DNA of 11,392 nucleotides from an uncultured Angelakisella sp. (GTDB taxonomy: Bacteria; Bacillota; Clostridia; Oscillospirales; Ruminococcaceae), in NCBI GenBank assembly GCA_937914895.1, contig CALGIL010000458.1:1-11392 (forward strand), given 5' to 3'. A model generated the notes under the pieces. That model ran no database searches, was not told the origin of the DNA, and was given only the letters and a program-made list of their open reading frames with translations. Numbering within the stretch: the stretch's first letter is position 1; every line of letters begins with the position of its first letter. This document shows positions 1 through 10,360 of the stretch, one piece after another. The translations under genes were made by a program, and so were the position numbers.

Positions 1-1430
<1,430 letters not shown>

Positions 1431-1459
1431 GCCGCTTTTGCACACGCGGGCATGGTTAA

Positions 1460-4400
1460 GTGAGAGAAAGTGGGGTCGCAGTTTTGGAATTTAACACATT
1501 CGAATCCATTAAGATCGGTCTGGCTTCGCCCGAACACATCCGCGCCTGGTCCTACGGCGAGGTCAAGAAGCCCGAGACCATCAATTATAGAACCTTAAAG
1601 CCCGAGCGGGACGGCCTGTTTTGCGAAAAGATTTTTGGGCCCACCAAGGACTGGGAGTGCTACTGCGGCAAGTATAAGCGCATCCGCTTTAAGGGCAAGA
1701 TCTGCGAGCGCTGCGGCGTCGAGGTGACCCGCAGCAAGGTGAGAAGAGAGCGCATGGGCCACATTGAGCTTGCGGCCCCCGTCTCCCACATCTGGTACTT
1801 TAAGGGCACCTCCTCCCGGATGGGGCTTCTGCTCAACCTGTCCCCCCGGGTGCTGGAAAAGGTGCTGTACTTTGCGGCCTATATCGTCATCGACCCCGGC
1901 ATTACCAGCCTTAAAAAATACACGCTGCTTACCGAGCGGGAGTATATGGAGCTGCGGGAGGCCTACGAGGACGAGTTTAAGGCCGGTATGGGCGCCGAGG
2001 CCATCAAAGAGCTGCTCATGGAGATCGACGTGGAGGAGTTGTCCGGGGAAATTAAGACCGAGCTGGAAAAGGCCGCCGGCCAAAAGCGGGCTAAGCTCCT
2101 CAAGCGCCTGGAGGTGGTGGAGGCCTTCCGCCTGTCCGGCAACCGCCCCGAATGGATGATTATGGACGTGCTGCCGGTCATCCCCCCCGAGCTTCGCCCC
2201 ATGGTCCAGCTGGACGGCGGGCGCTTTGCCACCAGCGACCTAAACGACCTGTACCGCCGGGTGATCAACCGCAATAACCGACTGAAGAAGCTGCTGGAGC
2301 TGGGCGCGCCGGACATTATTGTCCGCAACGAAAAGCGGATGCTCCAGGAAGCGGTGGACGCCCTCATCGACAACGGCCGCCGGGGCAGACCCGTCACCGG
2401 CCCCAACAACCGCCCCTTAAAATCCCTCAGCGATATGCTTAAGGGCAAGCAGGGCCGGTTCCGCCAAAACCTGCTGGGCAAGCGGGTGGACTATTCCGGC
2501 CGTTCCGTTATTGTGGTGGGGCCGGAGCTGAAAATGTACCAGTGCGGCCTGCCGAAGGAGATGGCGCTGGAGCTGTTTAAGCCCTTTGTCATGAAGCGCC
2601 TGGTGGACCTGAAGGTGGCCGAAAACATTAAAAAGGCCCGCAAGATGGTGGAGCGGGGCACCCAGAAGGAAGTATGGGACGCCCTGGAGATCGTCATCAA
2701 GGGCCACCCGGTCATGCTAAACCGCGCGCCCACCCTGCACCGCCTGGGCATTCAGGCCTTTGAGCCCGTGCTGGTGGAGGGCCGCGCCATCAAGCTGCAC
2801 CCCCTGGTGTGCACCGCCTTTAACGCCGACTTTGACGGCGACCAGATGGCTGTCCACGTGCCCCTGTCCGCCGAGGCCCAGTCCGAGGCGCGCTTTTTGA
2901 TGCTGGCCGCCAACAACCTTTTAAAACCCTCCGACGGCCGCCCGGTGGCGGTGCCCTCCCAGGATATGGTGCTGGGCTCCTACTACCTGACCATGCTTAT
3001 CGAGGACGAAAAGGGCGCCGGCAAGGTGTTCCGCGACACAAGCGAGGCCCTGATGGCCTATCAGGCCGGGGAGGTGGGCCTTCACGCCCCCGTGCGCATC
3101 CGCCGCGAAAAGACGGTGGACGGCGAGACCAAGCGGGCCCTGGTGGACACCACCGTGGGCAAAATGATCTTTAACACCCCCATCCCCCAGGACCTGGGGT
3201 TTGTGGACCGCACCCAGGAGGAAAACCTCTTTAAGTACGAGGTGGACTTTTTGGTGGATAAAAAGGGCCTGTCCCGCATCATTGACAAGTGCATCAAGGT
3301 CCACGGCACCACCCGGACCTCCGAGGTGCTGGACATGATCAAATCCCAGGGGTACAAGTACTCCACCCGCAGCGGCATCACCGTGGCGGTGGTGGACGCG
3401 GTCATTCCGCCCCAAAAGGCCGAGCTGATTGCCAAGGCCGAAAAGCAGGTGGACGAAATCCGCCGGCAGTATGACCGCGGCTTTATCTCCGAGGACGACC
3501 GGTACAACCGGGTCATCAGCGTCTGGACCGAAACCACCGCCAAGGTGCGCGATGTGCTGCAGGAAAACTTTGACACCCACAACCCCATCTTTATGATGGC
3601 CCACTCCGGCGCCCGGGGCACCATGGACCAGATCCGCCAGCTGGCGGGCATGCGCGGCCTTATCGCCAACACCTCCGGCCGCGCCATCGAGATCCCCATC
3701 CGCTCCAACTACCGCGAGGGCCTGAATATCCTGGAATACTTCAACTCCTCCCGGGGCGCCCGCAAGGGCCTGGCGGATACCGCCCTGCGCACCGCCGACT
3801 CCGGCTATCTGACCCGCCGCCTGGTGGACGTCTCCCAGGAGGTCATCATCCGCGAGAAGGACTGCGGCACCCACGAGGGCATCGACGTCTATGACATCAT
3901 GGACGGCGACCGCATCATCGAGGGCCTGTCGGAGCGCCTGGTGGGCCGCTATCTGGCCGACGACCTTGCGGACCCGGCCACCGGCAAGGTGCTGGTCTCC
4001 CGGGACCACATGATGACCGAGGAGGACGCCGACAAAATTGCCGCAGCGGGCATCCATCGGGTCAAAATCCGCTCCATCATCAACTGCCAGGCCCGCAACG
4101 GCGTCTGCGCCAAGTGCTATGGCGTCAACCTTGCCACCGACCAGCCCGTGGCCATCGGCGAGGCGGTGGGCATCATCGCCGCCCAGTCCATCGGCGAACC
4201 GGGCACCCAGCTGACCATGCGCAACTTCCACTTCGGCGGCGCCGTATCCGCCGCGGACATCACCCAGGGCCTGCCCCGGGTGGAGGAGCTGTTTGAGGCC
4301 CGCAAGCCCAAAAGCGTGGCGGTTATCGCCCACTGCGGCGGCACCGTCTCCTTTGACAAGGACGCCAAGGGCGTGGACGTGGTGGTCATCGAGGACGCCG

Positions 4401-5050
4401 AGACCGGCGACCGCTTCGAGCGCCAGATCGTCTACGGCTCCAAGGTCCGCGTCCAGGCCGGCGACCATGTGGACCAGGGCGACTTCATCACCGAAGGCTC
4501 CGCCGAACCCGCTGAGATTCTCCAGGTCAGCGGCGAGCTGGCCGCCCAGGACTACCTCATCAAAGAAGTCCAGATGGTCTTCCGCACCCAGGGCGTTGAC
4601 ATCAACGACAAGCACATCGAGGTCATTGTCCGCCAGATGATGAAGAAGGTCAAAATTGAGGAATCCGGGGACACCCTGTTCATCCAGGGCTCCCTGGTGG
4701 ACCGCAGCGAGGTGCTGGACGCCAACGAGGCCATTGCGGCGGAAAACGCCGCGGACGGAGGAATCCGCCGCCCCGCCGAGTACCGCCCGGTGCTGCTGGG
4801 CATTACCAAGGCGTCCCTGGCCACCGATTCCTTTATGTCCGCGGCCTCCTTCCAGGAGACCACCCGGGTGCTTACCGACGCGGCCATCAAGGGCAAGCGC
4901 GACCCCCTGCAGGGCCTGAAGGAAAACGTCATCATCGGCAAGCTGGTGCCCGCGGGCACGGGCCTTGTCTCCTACCAGGACGCGGGGCGGGAGGACGAGG
5001 AAAAGGACGACGGCTTTTACTACGGCGAAATGACCAGCCTGCTGGGCTGA
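1460..5050 (+). CDS. rpoC: RNA polymerase beta' subunit
   Basis: Catalytic beta' subunit of RNA polymerase, 1,196 residues, a normal length for Firmicutes. The N-terminal zinc site is C67, C69, C82, C85. The Mg-binding motif NADFDGD has its aspartates at 457, 459 and 461. The bridge helix lies around 756-790, the second zinc site uses C802, C876, C883, C886, and the trigger-loop region MRNFHFGGA includes H924. The first bridge-helix residues read [10 protein letters not shown] rather than the common FISTHGARKG. The gene starts 29 bases after rpoB and is surely cotranscribed with it. The start is uncertain: GTG at 1460 has no clear Shine-Dalgarno sequence, while TTG at 1484 follows AAAGTGGGG at a workable distance and would give [17 protein letters not shown], close to usual RpoC N-termini. 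Base composition is uniform throughout and no frame break is seen. Confidence 0.97.
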   Translation: MRESGVAVLEFNTFESIKIGLASPEHIRAWSYGEVKKPETINYRTLKPERDGLFCEKIFGPTKDWECYCGKYKRIRFKGKICERCGVEVTRSKVRRERMGHIELAAPVSHIWYFKGTSSRMGLLLNLSPRVLEKVLYFAAYIVIDPGITSLKKYTLLTEREYMELREAYEDEFKAGMGAEAIKELLMEIDVEELSGEIKTELEKAAGQKRAKLLKRLEVVEAFRLSGNRPEWMIMDVLPVIPPELRPMVQLDGGRFATSDLNDLYRRVINRNNRLKKLLELGAPDIIVRNEKRMLQEAVDALIDNGRRGRPVTGPNNRPLKSLSDMLKGKQGRFRQNLLGKRVDYSGRSVIVVGPELKMYQCGLPKEMALELFKPFVMKRLVDLKVAENIKKARKMVERGTQKEVWDALEIVIKGHPVMLNRAPTLHRLGIQAFEPVLVEGRAIKLHPLVCTAFNADFDGDQMAVHVPLSAEAQSEARFLMLAANNLLKPSDGRPVAVPSQDMVLGSYYLTMLIEDEKGAGKVFRDTSEALMAYQAGEVGLHAPVRIRREKTVDGETKRALVDTTVGKMIFNTPIPQDLGFVDRTQEENLFKYEVDFLVDKKGLSRIIDKCIKVHGTTRTSEVLDMIKSQGYKYSTRSGITVAVVDAVIPPQKAELIAKAEKQVDEIRRQYDRGFISEDDRYNRVISVWTETTAKVRDVLQENFDTHNPIFMMAHSGARGTMDQIRQLAGMRGLIANTSGRAIEIPIRSNYREGLNILEYFNSSRGARKGLADTALRTADSGYLTRRLVDVSQEVIIREKDCGTHEGIDVYDIMDGDRIIEGLSERLVGRYLADDLADPATGKVLVSRDHMMTEEDADKIAAAGIHRVKIRSIINCQARNGVCAKCYGVNLATDQPVAIGEAVGIIAAQSIGEPGTQLTMRNFHFGGAVSAADITQGLPRVEELFEARKPKSVAVIAHCGGTVSFDKDAKGVDVVVIEDAETGDRFERQIVYGSKVRVQAGDHVDQGDFITEGSAEPAEILQVSGELAAQDYLIKEVQMVFRTQGVDINDKHIEVIVRQMMKKVKIEESGDTLFIQGSLVDRSEVLDANEAIAAENAADGGIRRPAEYRPVLLGITKASLATDSFMSAASFQETTRVLTDAAIKGKRDPLQGLKENVIIGKLVPAGTGLVSYQDAGREDEEKDDGFYYGEMTSLLG

Positions 5051-5065
5051 AAAAAGACGCGGCCC

Positions 5066-5102
5066 CCGTCGGAATCTGTGCAATAGTGCCAGATTTCGGC
5101 GG
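5066..5102 (+). terminator. strong hairpin after rpoC (possible terminator or mRNA 3' end)
   Basis: Sixteen bases after the rpoC stop, 5066-5078 pairs with 5090-5102 (13 pairs, two of them G-U). The stem continues through GCA/TGC to a four-base ATAG loop. No T-tract follows (ACCGGGGCG), so it is not a canonical intrinsic terminator. It could stabilise the rpoC mRNA end, mark a Rho-dependent end, or slow polymerase before the rpsL promoter. Confidence 0.4.
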
Positions 5103-5133
5103 ACCGGGGCGTCAGATTGGACAAGGCTTTGTC

Positions 5134-5161
5134 TTGACAATGCCCCTGTGTTTTTGATAAA
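5134..5161 (+). promoter_or_regulatory. sigma-A-type promoter for rpsL operon
   Basis: A perfect -35 TTGACA (5134-5139) is followed, after 16 bases, by GATAAA (5156-5161), 4 of 6 matches to TATAAT. This would start transcription near 5168, about 119 bases before rpsL, and separate the str operon from rpoBC. The position in the only long gap before rpsL supports it; the weak -10 is the main doubt. Confidence 0.6.
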
Positions 5162-5171
5162 CTTACTAATT

Positions 5172-5248
5172 GGCGGGTCCGGGGTTTGTCCGGACTGCCA
5201 TGCGACGGTTCACAATGTTTCCGCCCATGGGATGATTCCGGGCGGAAC
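5172..5248 (+). promoter_or_regulatory. structured 5' leader of rpsL (two hairpins)
   Basis: Two inverted repeats fill the presumed untranslated leader. Hairpin 1 pairs GTCCGG (5177-5182) with CCGGAC (5190-5195), extended by GGC/GCC at 5172-5174 and 5197-5199. Hairpin 2 pairs TTCCGCCC (5219-5226) with GGGCGGAA (5240-5247). Neither is followed by a T-run, so attenuation by a classic terminator is not evident. It may be a ribosomal-protein autoregulatory leader, but no known family was recognised. Confidence 0.4.
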
Positions 5249-5286
5249 GTGGGATACAGCACCAAGGAAAGGAGGAAACTAAAGAA

Positions 5287-5715
5287 ATGCCAACCTTTAA
5301 CCAACTGGTCCGCAAGGGCAGAGAGACCGTGGAGAAGAAATCCACCGCGCCTGCGCTGCTCCGGGGCTGGAATGCCAAGAAGCGCGAGGCCATCGACCAA
5401 AACTCTCCCCAAAAGAGAGGGGTCTGCACCGCCATTCGTACCTCCACCCCCAAAAAGCCCAACTCCGCCCTGCGCAAAGTCGCCAGAGTCCGCCTGTCCA
5501 ACGGCATTGAGGCAACCGCCTACATCCCCGGCATCGGCCACAACCTGCAGGAGCACAGCGTGGTGCTCATCCGCGGCGGCCGTGTCAAGGACCTGCCCGG
5601 CGTGCGCTATCACATCATCCGCGGCACATTGGACGCCCAGGGCGTGGCCAACCGCGGCCAGGCCAGATCCAAGTACGGCGCCAAAAAGCCCAAAAAGGCC
5701 GGTTCGGCGAAGTAA
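5287..5715 (+). CDS. rpsL: 30S ribosomal protein S12
   Basis: Ribosomal protein S12, located at the decoding centre of the small subunit, where it helps monitor codon-anticodon pairing. The 142-residue protein is the long form found in Firmicutes (about 138 in Bacillus, 124 in E. coli), with the extra N-terminal residues before [18 protein letters not shown] (55-64) and [13 protein letters not shown] (97-109) are intact. K56 and K101, equivalent to E. coli K43 and K88 whose changes cause streptomycin resistance, are both lysine, so the sequence looks streptomycin-sensitive. D102 is the equivalent of the beta-methylthiolated aspartate. The start has AAAGGAGG at 5268-5275, a rather long 11 bases upstream. 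This is the first gene of the str operon here. The L7Ae-like gene often found between rpoC and rpsL in Firmicutes is absent. Confidence 0.97.
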   Translation: MPTFNQLVRKGRETVEKKSTAPALLRGWNAKKREAIDQNSPQKRGVCTAIRTSTPKKPNSALRKVARVRLSNGIEATAYIPGIGHNLQEHSVVLIRGGRVKDLPGVRYHIIRGTLDAQGVANRGQARSKYGAKKPKKAGSAK

Positions 5716-5772
5716 AACCCCCCAACGAGAATATCCGCCAATTACGGTGGCTTTTATAAAGGAGCCTCTGGA

Positions 5773-5826
5773 TTGGCACACGGGAGCAGCCACTTTCGAG
5801 TACCGATGAATTCATTTTTTGTATGA
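5773..5826 (+). CDS. possible 17-codon leader ORF between rpsL and rpsG
   Basis: AAAGGAG at 5758-5764 sits 8 bases before a TTG (5773). That frame runs 17 codons (read as [17 protein letters not shown]) to TGA at 5824-5826, which touches the first base of the rpsG Shine-Dalgarno sequence. Nothing in the peptide suggests a function of its own. If translated, it would place a terminating ribosome next to the rpsG start and could couple the two genes. The TTG start and short length make chance quite possible. Confidence 0.25.
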   Translation: MAHGSSHFRVPMNSFFV

Positions 5827-5840
5827 AGGAGGGAAGCGAA

Positions 5841-6311
5841 GTGCCAAGAAGAGGCAATATCGCAAAACGCGACGTATTGCCGGATCCGCTGTACGGTTCC
5901 AAGCTGGTCACCCGTCTTATCAACAGCATTATGCTGGACGGTAAAAAAGGCGTGGCCCAAAAAATCGTGTACGGCGCATTCGACATCGTCCGGGAAAAGA
6001 CAGGCAAGGACCCCCTGGAAGCCTTTGAGCAGGCGATGGAAAACATCATGCCCGTGCTGGAGGTAAAGGCCCGCCGCGTGGGCGGCGCCACCTACCAGGT
6101 GCCCATCGAAGTCCGTGCCGAGCGGCGCCAGACCTTAGGTCTGCGCTGGCTGACCGATTTTTCCAGAAAAAGATCCGAAAAAACCATGAAAGAACGTCTC
6201 GCCGGCGAGATTATGGACGCCATGAACGGTCAGGGCGGCGCCGCCAAGAGACGGGAAGATACCCACAAGATGGCCGAGGCCAACAAGGCGTTTGCCCATT
6301 ACAGATGGTAA
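5841..6311 (+). CDS. rpsG: 30S ribosomal protein S7
   Basis: Ribosomal protein S7, which nucleates assembly of the 16S rRNA 3' domain and lines the E site. The product is 156 residues, the standard length, starting [12 protein letters not shown] and ending AHYRW, with the conserved [12 protein letters not shown] (80-91) and the R-rich stretch around 94-112. GTG at 5841 is chosen as the start because AAGGAGGG (5826-5833) lies exactly 7 bases before it and S7 proteins begin MPRR. The ATG at 5823 would start within the Shine-Dalgarno region and add six non-family residues. In E. coli, S7 represses its own translation by binding the rpsL-rpsG spacer. The spacer here is 125 bases, long enough for such a site, but no homologous structure could be recognised by eye. 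Confidence 0.97.
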   Translation: MPRRGNIAKRDVLPDPLYGSKLVTRLINSIMLDGKKGVAQKIVYGAFDIVREKTGKDPLEAFEQAMENIMPVLEVKARRVGGATYQVPIEVRAERRQTLGLRWLTDFSRKRSEKTMKERLAGEIMDAMNGQGGAAKRREDTHKMAEANKAFAHYRW

Positions 6312-6312
6312 T

Positions 6313-6356
6313 CTTCCCAACCGTCAAGACAGACCGGATGGATGCATCCAGGGAAG
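6313..6356 (+). repeat. nested inverted repeats in rpsG-fusA spacer
   Basis: CTTCCC (6313-6318) can pair with GGGAAG (6351-6356). Between them lies the perfect palindrome TGGATGCATCCA (6339-6350), which as RNA could also form GGATG-GATG-CATCC. The outer arm ends 13 bases before the fusA Shine-Dalgarno sequence. There is no T-run, so it is not a terminator; it may affect mRNA stability or fusA translation. Confidence 0.35.
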
Positions 6357-6379
6357 GTTTATGCAATTAGGAGGGCATT

Positions 6380-8461
6380 ATGCCAAGAGAAGTATCGCTG
6401 GAGATGACCCGTAACATCGGCATCATGGCACATATTGACGCGGGCAAAACCACCACTACGGAGCGGATTCTGTTCTATACCGGCCGAACCCACAAAATGG
6501 GGGAGACCCATGAGGGCGCCGCCACCATGGACTGGATGGAGCAGGAGCAGGAGCGGGGCATCACCATTACCTCCGCCGCCACCACCGCGTTTTGGAAAAA
6601 GCACCGCATCAACATCATCGACACCCCCGGCCACGTGGACTTCACCGTGGAGGTGGAGCGTTCGCTGCGCGTGCTGGACGGCTCGGTGACGGTGTTTTGT
6701 GCCAAGGGCGGCGTGGAGCCCCAGTCTGAAACCGTATGGCGTCAGGCGGACAAGTACCACGTCCCCCGCATGGCCTATGTCAACAAAATGGACATCATGG
6801 GCGCCGATTTTTACAATGTGGTGCACATGATGCACGACAGACTGAAGTGCAACGCGGTGCCCATCCAGCTGCCCATTGGCTCCGAGGCCGACTTTAAAGG
6901 GGTCATCGACCTGGTGGAAATGAAGGCCGACGTCTATTACGACGACCTGGGCAAGGACATCCGGGAGGAAGAGATTCCCGCCGACATGCGGGAGCTTGCC
7001 GAGGAGTACCACGGCAAGCTGCTGGAGTCGGTGGCCGAGCAGGATGAAGAGCTGCTGATGAAGTACCTGGACGGGGAGACCCTGACCGTGGACGAAATCA
7101 AGTCCTGCATCCGCAAGGCCACCCTGGCCAACCACATGGTGCCCGTCACCTGCGGCACATCCTATAAAAACAAGGGTGTGCAAAAGCTGCTGGACGCCAT
7201 TGTGGACTATATGCCCTCCCCCGTGGATGTGCCCCACATCCGGGGCATCAACCCCGACACCGAGGAAGAGGAGGAGCGTCCGTCCGACGACAACGCGCCT
7301 TTTGCGGCCCTGGCCTTCAAAATTGCCACCGACCCCTTTGTGGGCAAGCTCTGCTTTTTCCGTGTCTATTCCGGCACGCTGAACGCGGGCACCAGCGTCT
7401 ACAATTCGGTCAAGGACAACTCCGAGCGCATCGGCCGCATCCTGATGATGCACGCCAACGACCGCAAGGATATTGAAACGGTGTACGCCGGCGACATCGC
7501 CGCGGCGGTGGGGCTGCGCAATACCACCACCGGCGACACCCTGTGCGACAAAAAGTTTCCCATCATCCTGGAGTCCATGGAGTTCCCCGAGCCGGTCATC
7601 CGCGTGGCCATCGAGCCCAAGACCAAGGCCGGCCAGGAGAAGATGGGCATTGCCCTGAGCAAGCTGGCCGAGGAGGACCCCACCTTTAGGGCCTACACCG
7701 ACCAGGAGACCGGGCAGACCATTATTGCCGGCATGGGCGAGCTGCACCTGGAGATTATTGTGGACCGCCTGCTGCGGGAGTTTAAGGTGGAGGCCAACGT
7801 GGGCAAGCCCCAGGTGGCCTACAAGGAAACCGTCCGGCGCTTGGCCGACGTGGACCACAAATACGCCCGTCAGTCCGGCGGCAAGGGCCAGTACGGCCAT
7901 GTTAAAATCAAGGTGGAGCCCAACGAGTCCGGCAAGGGCTACGAGTTTAAAAACGCCGTCGTCGGCGGCGCCATCCCCAAGGAATATATTCCCGCCATCG
8001 ACCAGGGAATCCAGGGGGCCATGCAGGCCGGCGTGCTGGCGGGCTACCCCGTGGTGGACTGCATCGTCACCCTGTACGACGGCTCCTACCACGAGGTGGA
8101 CTCCTCCGAAATGGCCTTTAAAATCGCCGCGTCCATGGCCTTTAAGGAGGGCATGAAGAAGGCGGACCCCGTCATCCTGGAGCCCATTATGAAGGTCGCG
8201 GTCACCGTGCCGGACGACTACATGGGCGACGTCATCGGCGACCTCAACAGCCGCCGCGGCCAGATCCAGGGGATGGAAAGCCGCTCCGGCGCGCAGCAGA
8301 TTAACGCCTTTGTCCCCCTGTCCGAAATGTTCGGCTATGCCACCGACCTGCGCAGCAAAACCCAGGGCCGCGGCCAGTATACCATGGAGCCCAGCCATTA
8401 TATCGAGGTCCCCAAGAGCATTGCCGAAAAAATTATGGACAGCCGGGGAAAAGAGGGCTAA
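6380..8461 (+). CDS. fusA: translation elongation factor G
   Basis: EF-G, the GTPase that moves tRNAs and mRNA through the ribosome and, with RRF, recycles ribosomes. The 693-residue protein has the full set of G-domain motifs: AHIDAGKT (17-24), RGIT (59-62), DTPGH (81-85) and NKMD (135-138). They are followed by the beta-barrel domain II, domain III (GMGELHLEI), domain IV ([11 protein letters not shown]) and domain V ([10 protein letters not shown] through [12 protein letters not shown]). AGGAGGG (6369-6375) is only 4-6 bases from the ATG, slightly close but usable. It lies in the usual str position between rpsG and tuf, with composition like its neighbours. No internal break is seen. The full elongation-factor length and RGIT motif separate it from tetracycline-protection proteins and the RF3/LepA families. 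Confidence 0.97.
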   Translation: MPREVSLEMTRNIGIMAHIDAGKTTTTERILFYTGRTHKMGETHEGAATMDWMEQEQERGITITSAATTAFWKKHRINIIDTPGHVDFTVEVERSLRVLDGSVTVFCAKGGVEPQSETVWRQADKYHVPRMAYVNKMDIMGADFYNVVHMMHDRLKCNAVPIQLPIGSEADFKGVIDLVEMKADVYYDDLGKDIREEEIPADMRELAEEYHGKLLESVAEQDEELLMKYLDGETLTVDEIKSCIRKATLANHMVPVTCGTSYKNKGVQKLLDAIVDYMPSPVDVPHIRGINPDTEEEEERPSDDNAPFAALAFKIATDPFVGKLCFFRVYSGTLNAGTSVYNSVKDNSERIGRILMMHANDRKDIETVYAGDIAAAVGLRNTTTGDTLCDKKFPIILESMEFPEPVIRVAIEPKTKAGQEKMGIALSKLAEEDPTFRAYTDQETGQTIIAGMGELHLEIIVDRLLREFKVEANVGKPQVAYKETVRRLADVDHKYARQSGGKGQYGHVKIKVEPNESGKGYEFKNAVVGGAIPKEYIPAIDQGIQGAMQAGVLAGYPVVDCIVTLYDGSYHEVDSSEMAFKIAASMAFKEGMKKADPVILEPIMKVAVTVPDDYMGDVIGDLNSRRGQIQGMESRSGAQQINAFVPLSEMFGYATDLRSKTQGRGQYTMEPSHYIEVPKSIAEKIMDSRGKEG

Positions 8462-8476
8462 AAACCTTGCGGGGAC

Positions 8477-8505
8477 TTGCTTTTTACGGCATTCCTTGCT
8501 AAAAT
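8477..8505 (+). promoter_or_regulatory. extended -10 promoter for tuf
   Basis: TGCTAAAAT at 8497-8505 is a TGn extended -10 with TAAAAT matching TATAAT at 5 of 6. TTGCTT (8477-8482) lies 17 bases upstream as a partial -35. The site is in the 114-base fusA-tuf gap, AT-rich in an otherwise GC-rich sequence, and would give tuf extra transcription beyond the operon promoter. Confidence 0.5.
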
Positions 8506-8575
8506 AGCAGATGAACTGACCGTCAAACAAATGGACTGATTTCTGATAAAAAGAATAAGGGAGGAACAGGTACAA

Positions 8576-9772
<1,197 letters not shown>

Positions 9773-9793
9773 GCTTTCTGTTTGAGTTTTTGC

Positions 9794-9829
9794 AGCAGCC
9801 CCCGGCCACTGGCCGGGGGCTGCTTTGTG
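9794..9829 (+). terminator. intrinsic terminator of str operon after tuf
   Basis: AGCAGCCCCCGGCC (9794-9807) pairs perfectly with GGCCGGGGGCTGCT (9811-9824) around an ACT loop, giving 14 base pairs. It is followed by a short T-rich tail (TTGTG, in addition to the paired T). The stem is very strong although the tail is modest. Confidence 0.85.
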
Positions 9830-9846
9830 CGTATGCGGCCCCGCCA

Positions 9847-9867
9847 GGCCCCAAAAGGGACCTTTTT
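9847..9867 (+). terminator. secondary terminator-like hairpin
   Basis: GGCCCC (9847-9852), an AAAA loop and GGGACC (9857-9862) form a six-position stem with one C/A mismatch, followed directly by TTTTT (9863-9867). The stem is weak but the T-run is better than that of the hairpin upstream, so the two may act in tandem to insulate the thioredoxin promoter from tuf read-through. Confidence 0.45.
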
Positions 9868-9874
9868 GCCCAGG

Positions 9875-9889
9875 TGTGACTTTGTTACA
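9875..9889. promoter_or_regulatory. CRP-like palindromic operator before thioredoxin gene
   Basis: TGTGACTTTGTTACA is an imperfect palindrome with five of six outer pairs matching around a TTT centre. Its left half is the CRP half-site TGTGA. The centre (9882) lies about 41 bases before the start site expected from the -10 at 9911-9916, the place where class II Crp/Fnr activators bind. The half-site spacing is 5 rather than the usual 6, which is the main weakness. Confidence 0.4.
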
Positions 9890-9907
9890 GAAAGCCGGCG
9901 CCTTCTC

Positions 9908-9916
9908 TGGTATCAT
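9908..9916 (+). promoter_or_regulatory. extended -10 promoter for thioredoxin gene
   Basis: TGGTATCAT gives a TGn extended -10 with TATCAT matching 5 of 6. No good -35 lies at 16-18 bases upstream; the palindrome at 9875-9889 ends there instead. This suggests an activator-dependent or extended -10-dependent promoter. The resulting 5' leader would be only about 25 bases. Confidence 0.55.
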
Positions 9917-9947
9917 AAAGACAAATCAGACGAAGGAGTGCTGGATA

Positions 9948-10256
9948 ATGGCTGCGAATCTAAATAGAGAGCAATTCAAAAAAGATGTGCTGGGGGCAAA
10001 GGAGCCCGTCCTGATCGACTTTTGGGCCCCCTGGTGCGGACCCTGCAAAATGCTTTCCCCCATCATCGAAAAGGTGTCCCAAAAGGCGGAGGGCGCCAAG
10101 GTGTATAAGGTCAACATCGACGAGGAGCCGGAGCTTGCCACCCAGTACGGGGTGATGAGCATTCCCACCCTGGCGGTGTTCAAGGACGGCAAACTGGTCC
10201 GCTCGGCGGTGGGTGTACGGCCGGAGTCGTACATTCTGGAGATGCTGGCTGTATAA
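9948..10256 (+). CDS. trxA: thioredoxin
   Basis: Small cytoplasmic dithiol-disulfide oxidoreductase that reduces protein disulfides and is itself recycled by thioredoxin reductase. The 102-residue protein is close to the family norm of about 105. The active site WCGPC has cysteines at 30 and 33, preceded by LIDFWAP; the cis-proline is P73 in SIPT, and FKDGK (78-82) follows as in typical thioredoxins. No signal peptide or membrane segment is seen. ATG at 9948 is chosen because GAAGGAG (9932-9938) lies 9 bases before it. The in-frame ATG at 9825 lies directly beside the tuf terminator and would add 41 residues read from the second hairpin, operator and promoter. It is monocistronic, with its own promoter and a terminator after it, and converges on a Crp/Fnr gene. 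The symbol is by family; paralogues elsewhere in the genome are possible. Confidence 0.93.
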   Translation: MAANLNREQFKKDVLGAKEPVLIDFWAPWCGPCKMLSPIIEKVSQKAEGAKVYKVNIDEEPELATQYGVMSIPTLAVFKDGKLVRSAVGVRPESYILEMLAV

Positions 10257-10312
10257 GCCGCTCTCGTTTACATAAATCCTCCTCTTAAATCATCCTTCTC
10301 ATTCTCCACAGT

Positions 10313-10348
10313 AAGACAGCCCGGGGGCGCAGGCCCCCGGGCTGTCTT
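10313..10348. terminator. bidirectional terminator between trxA and the Crp/Fnr gene
   Basis: A perfect 16-bp stem joins 10313-10328 and 10333-10348 around a GCAG loop. On the + strand it is followed by GTCTATGTTTTATT, a T-rich stretch fitting trxA termination. On the - strand it follows the regulator stop by 12 bases, but with a poorer tail (ACTGTGG). Convergent genes often share one such hairpin. Confidence 0.8.
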
Positions 10349-10360
10349 GTCTATGTTTTA

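Noticed and set aside
2921..5140. 739-codon open frame on the - strand opposite rpoC
   Set aside because: It is the antisense shadow of rpoC, kept open by G/C-ending codons. The translation is low-complexity, rich in G, A, H, V and L, and has no recognisable domain.
5735..5755. CCGCC/GGTGG hairpin with following CTTTTAT after rpsL as a terminator
   Set aside because: Only five pairs, one of them G-U, and ending the operon here would cut off rpsG, fusA and tuf. At most a partial attenuator.
9825..9947. Longer N-terminus of thioredoxin from ATG 9825
   Set aside because: Would translate the secondary terminator, operator and promoter. The ATG at 9948 has a good Shine-Dalgarno sequence and gives the normal thioredoxin N-terminus.
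10268..10283. Start-stop element on the - strand: AGGAGG, 4 bases, ATG-TAA
   Set aside because: Perfect ribosome-binding site before an ATGTAA, but it lies beyond the regulator terminator, where little transcript is expected. The pyrimidine-rich + strand makes such purine motifs likely by chance.
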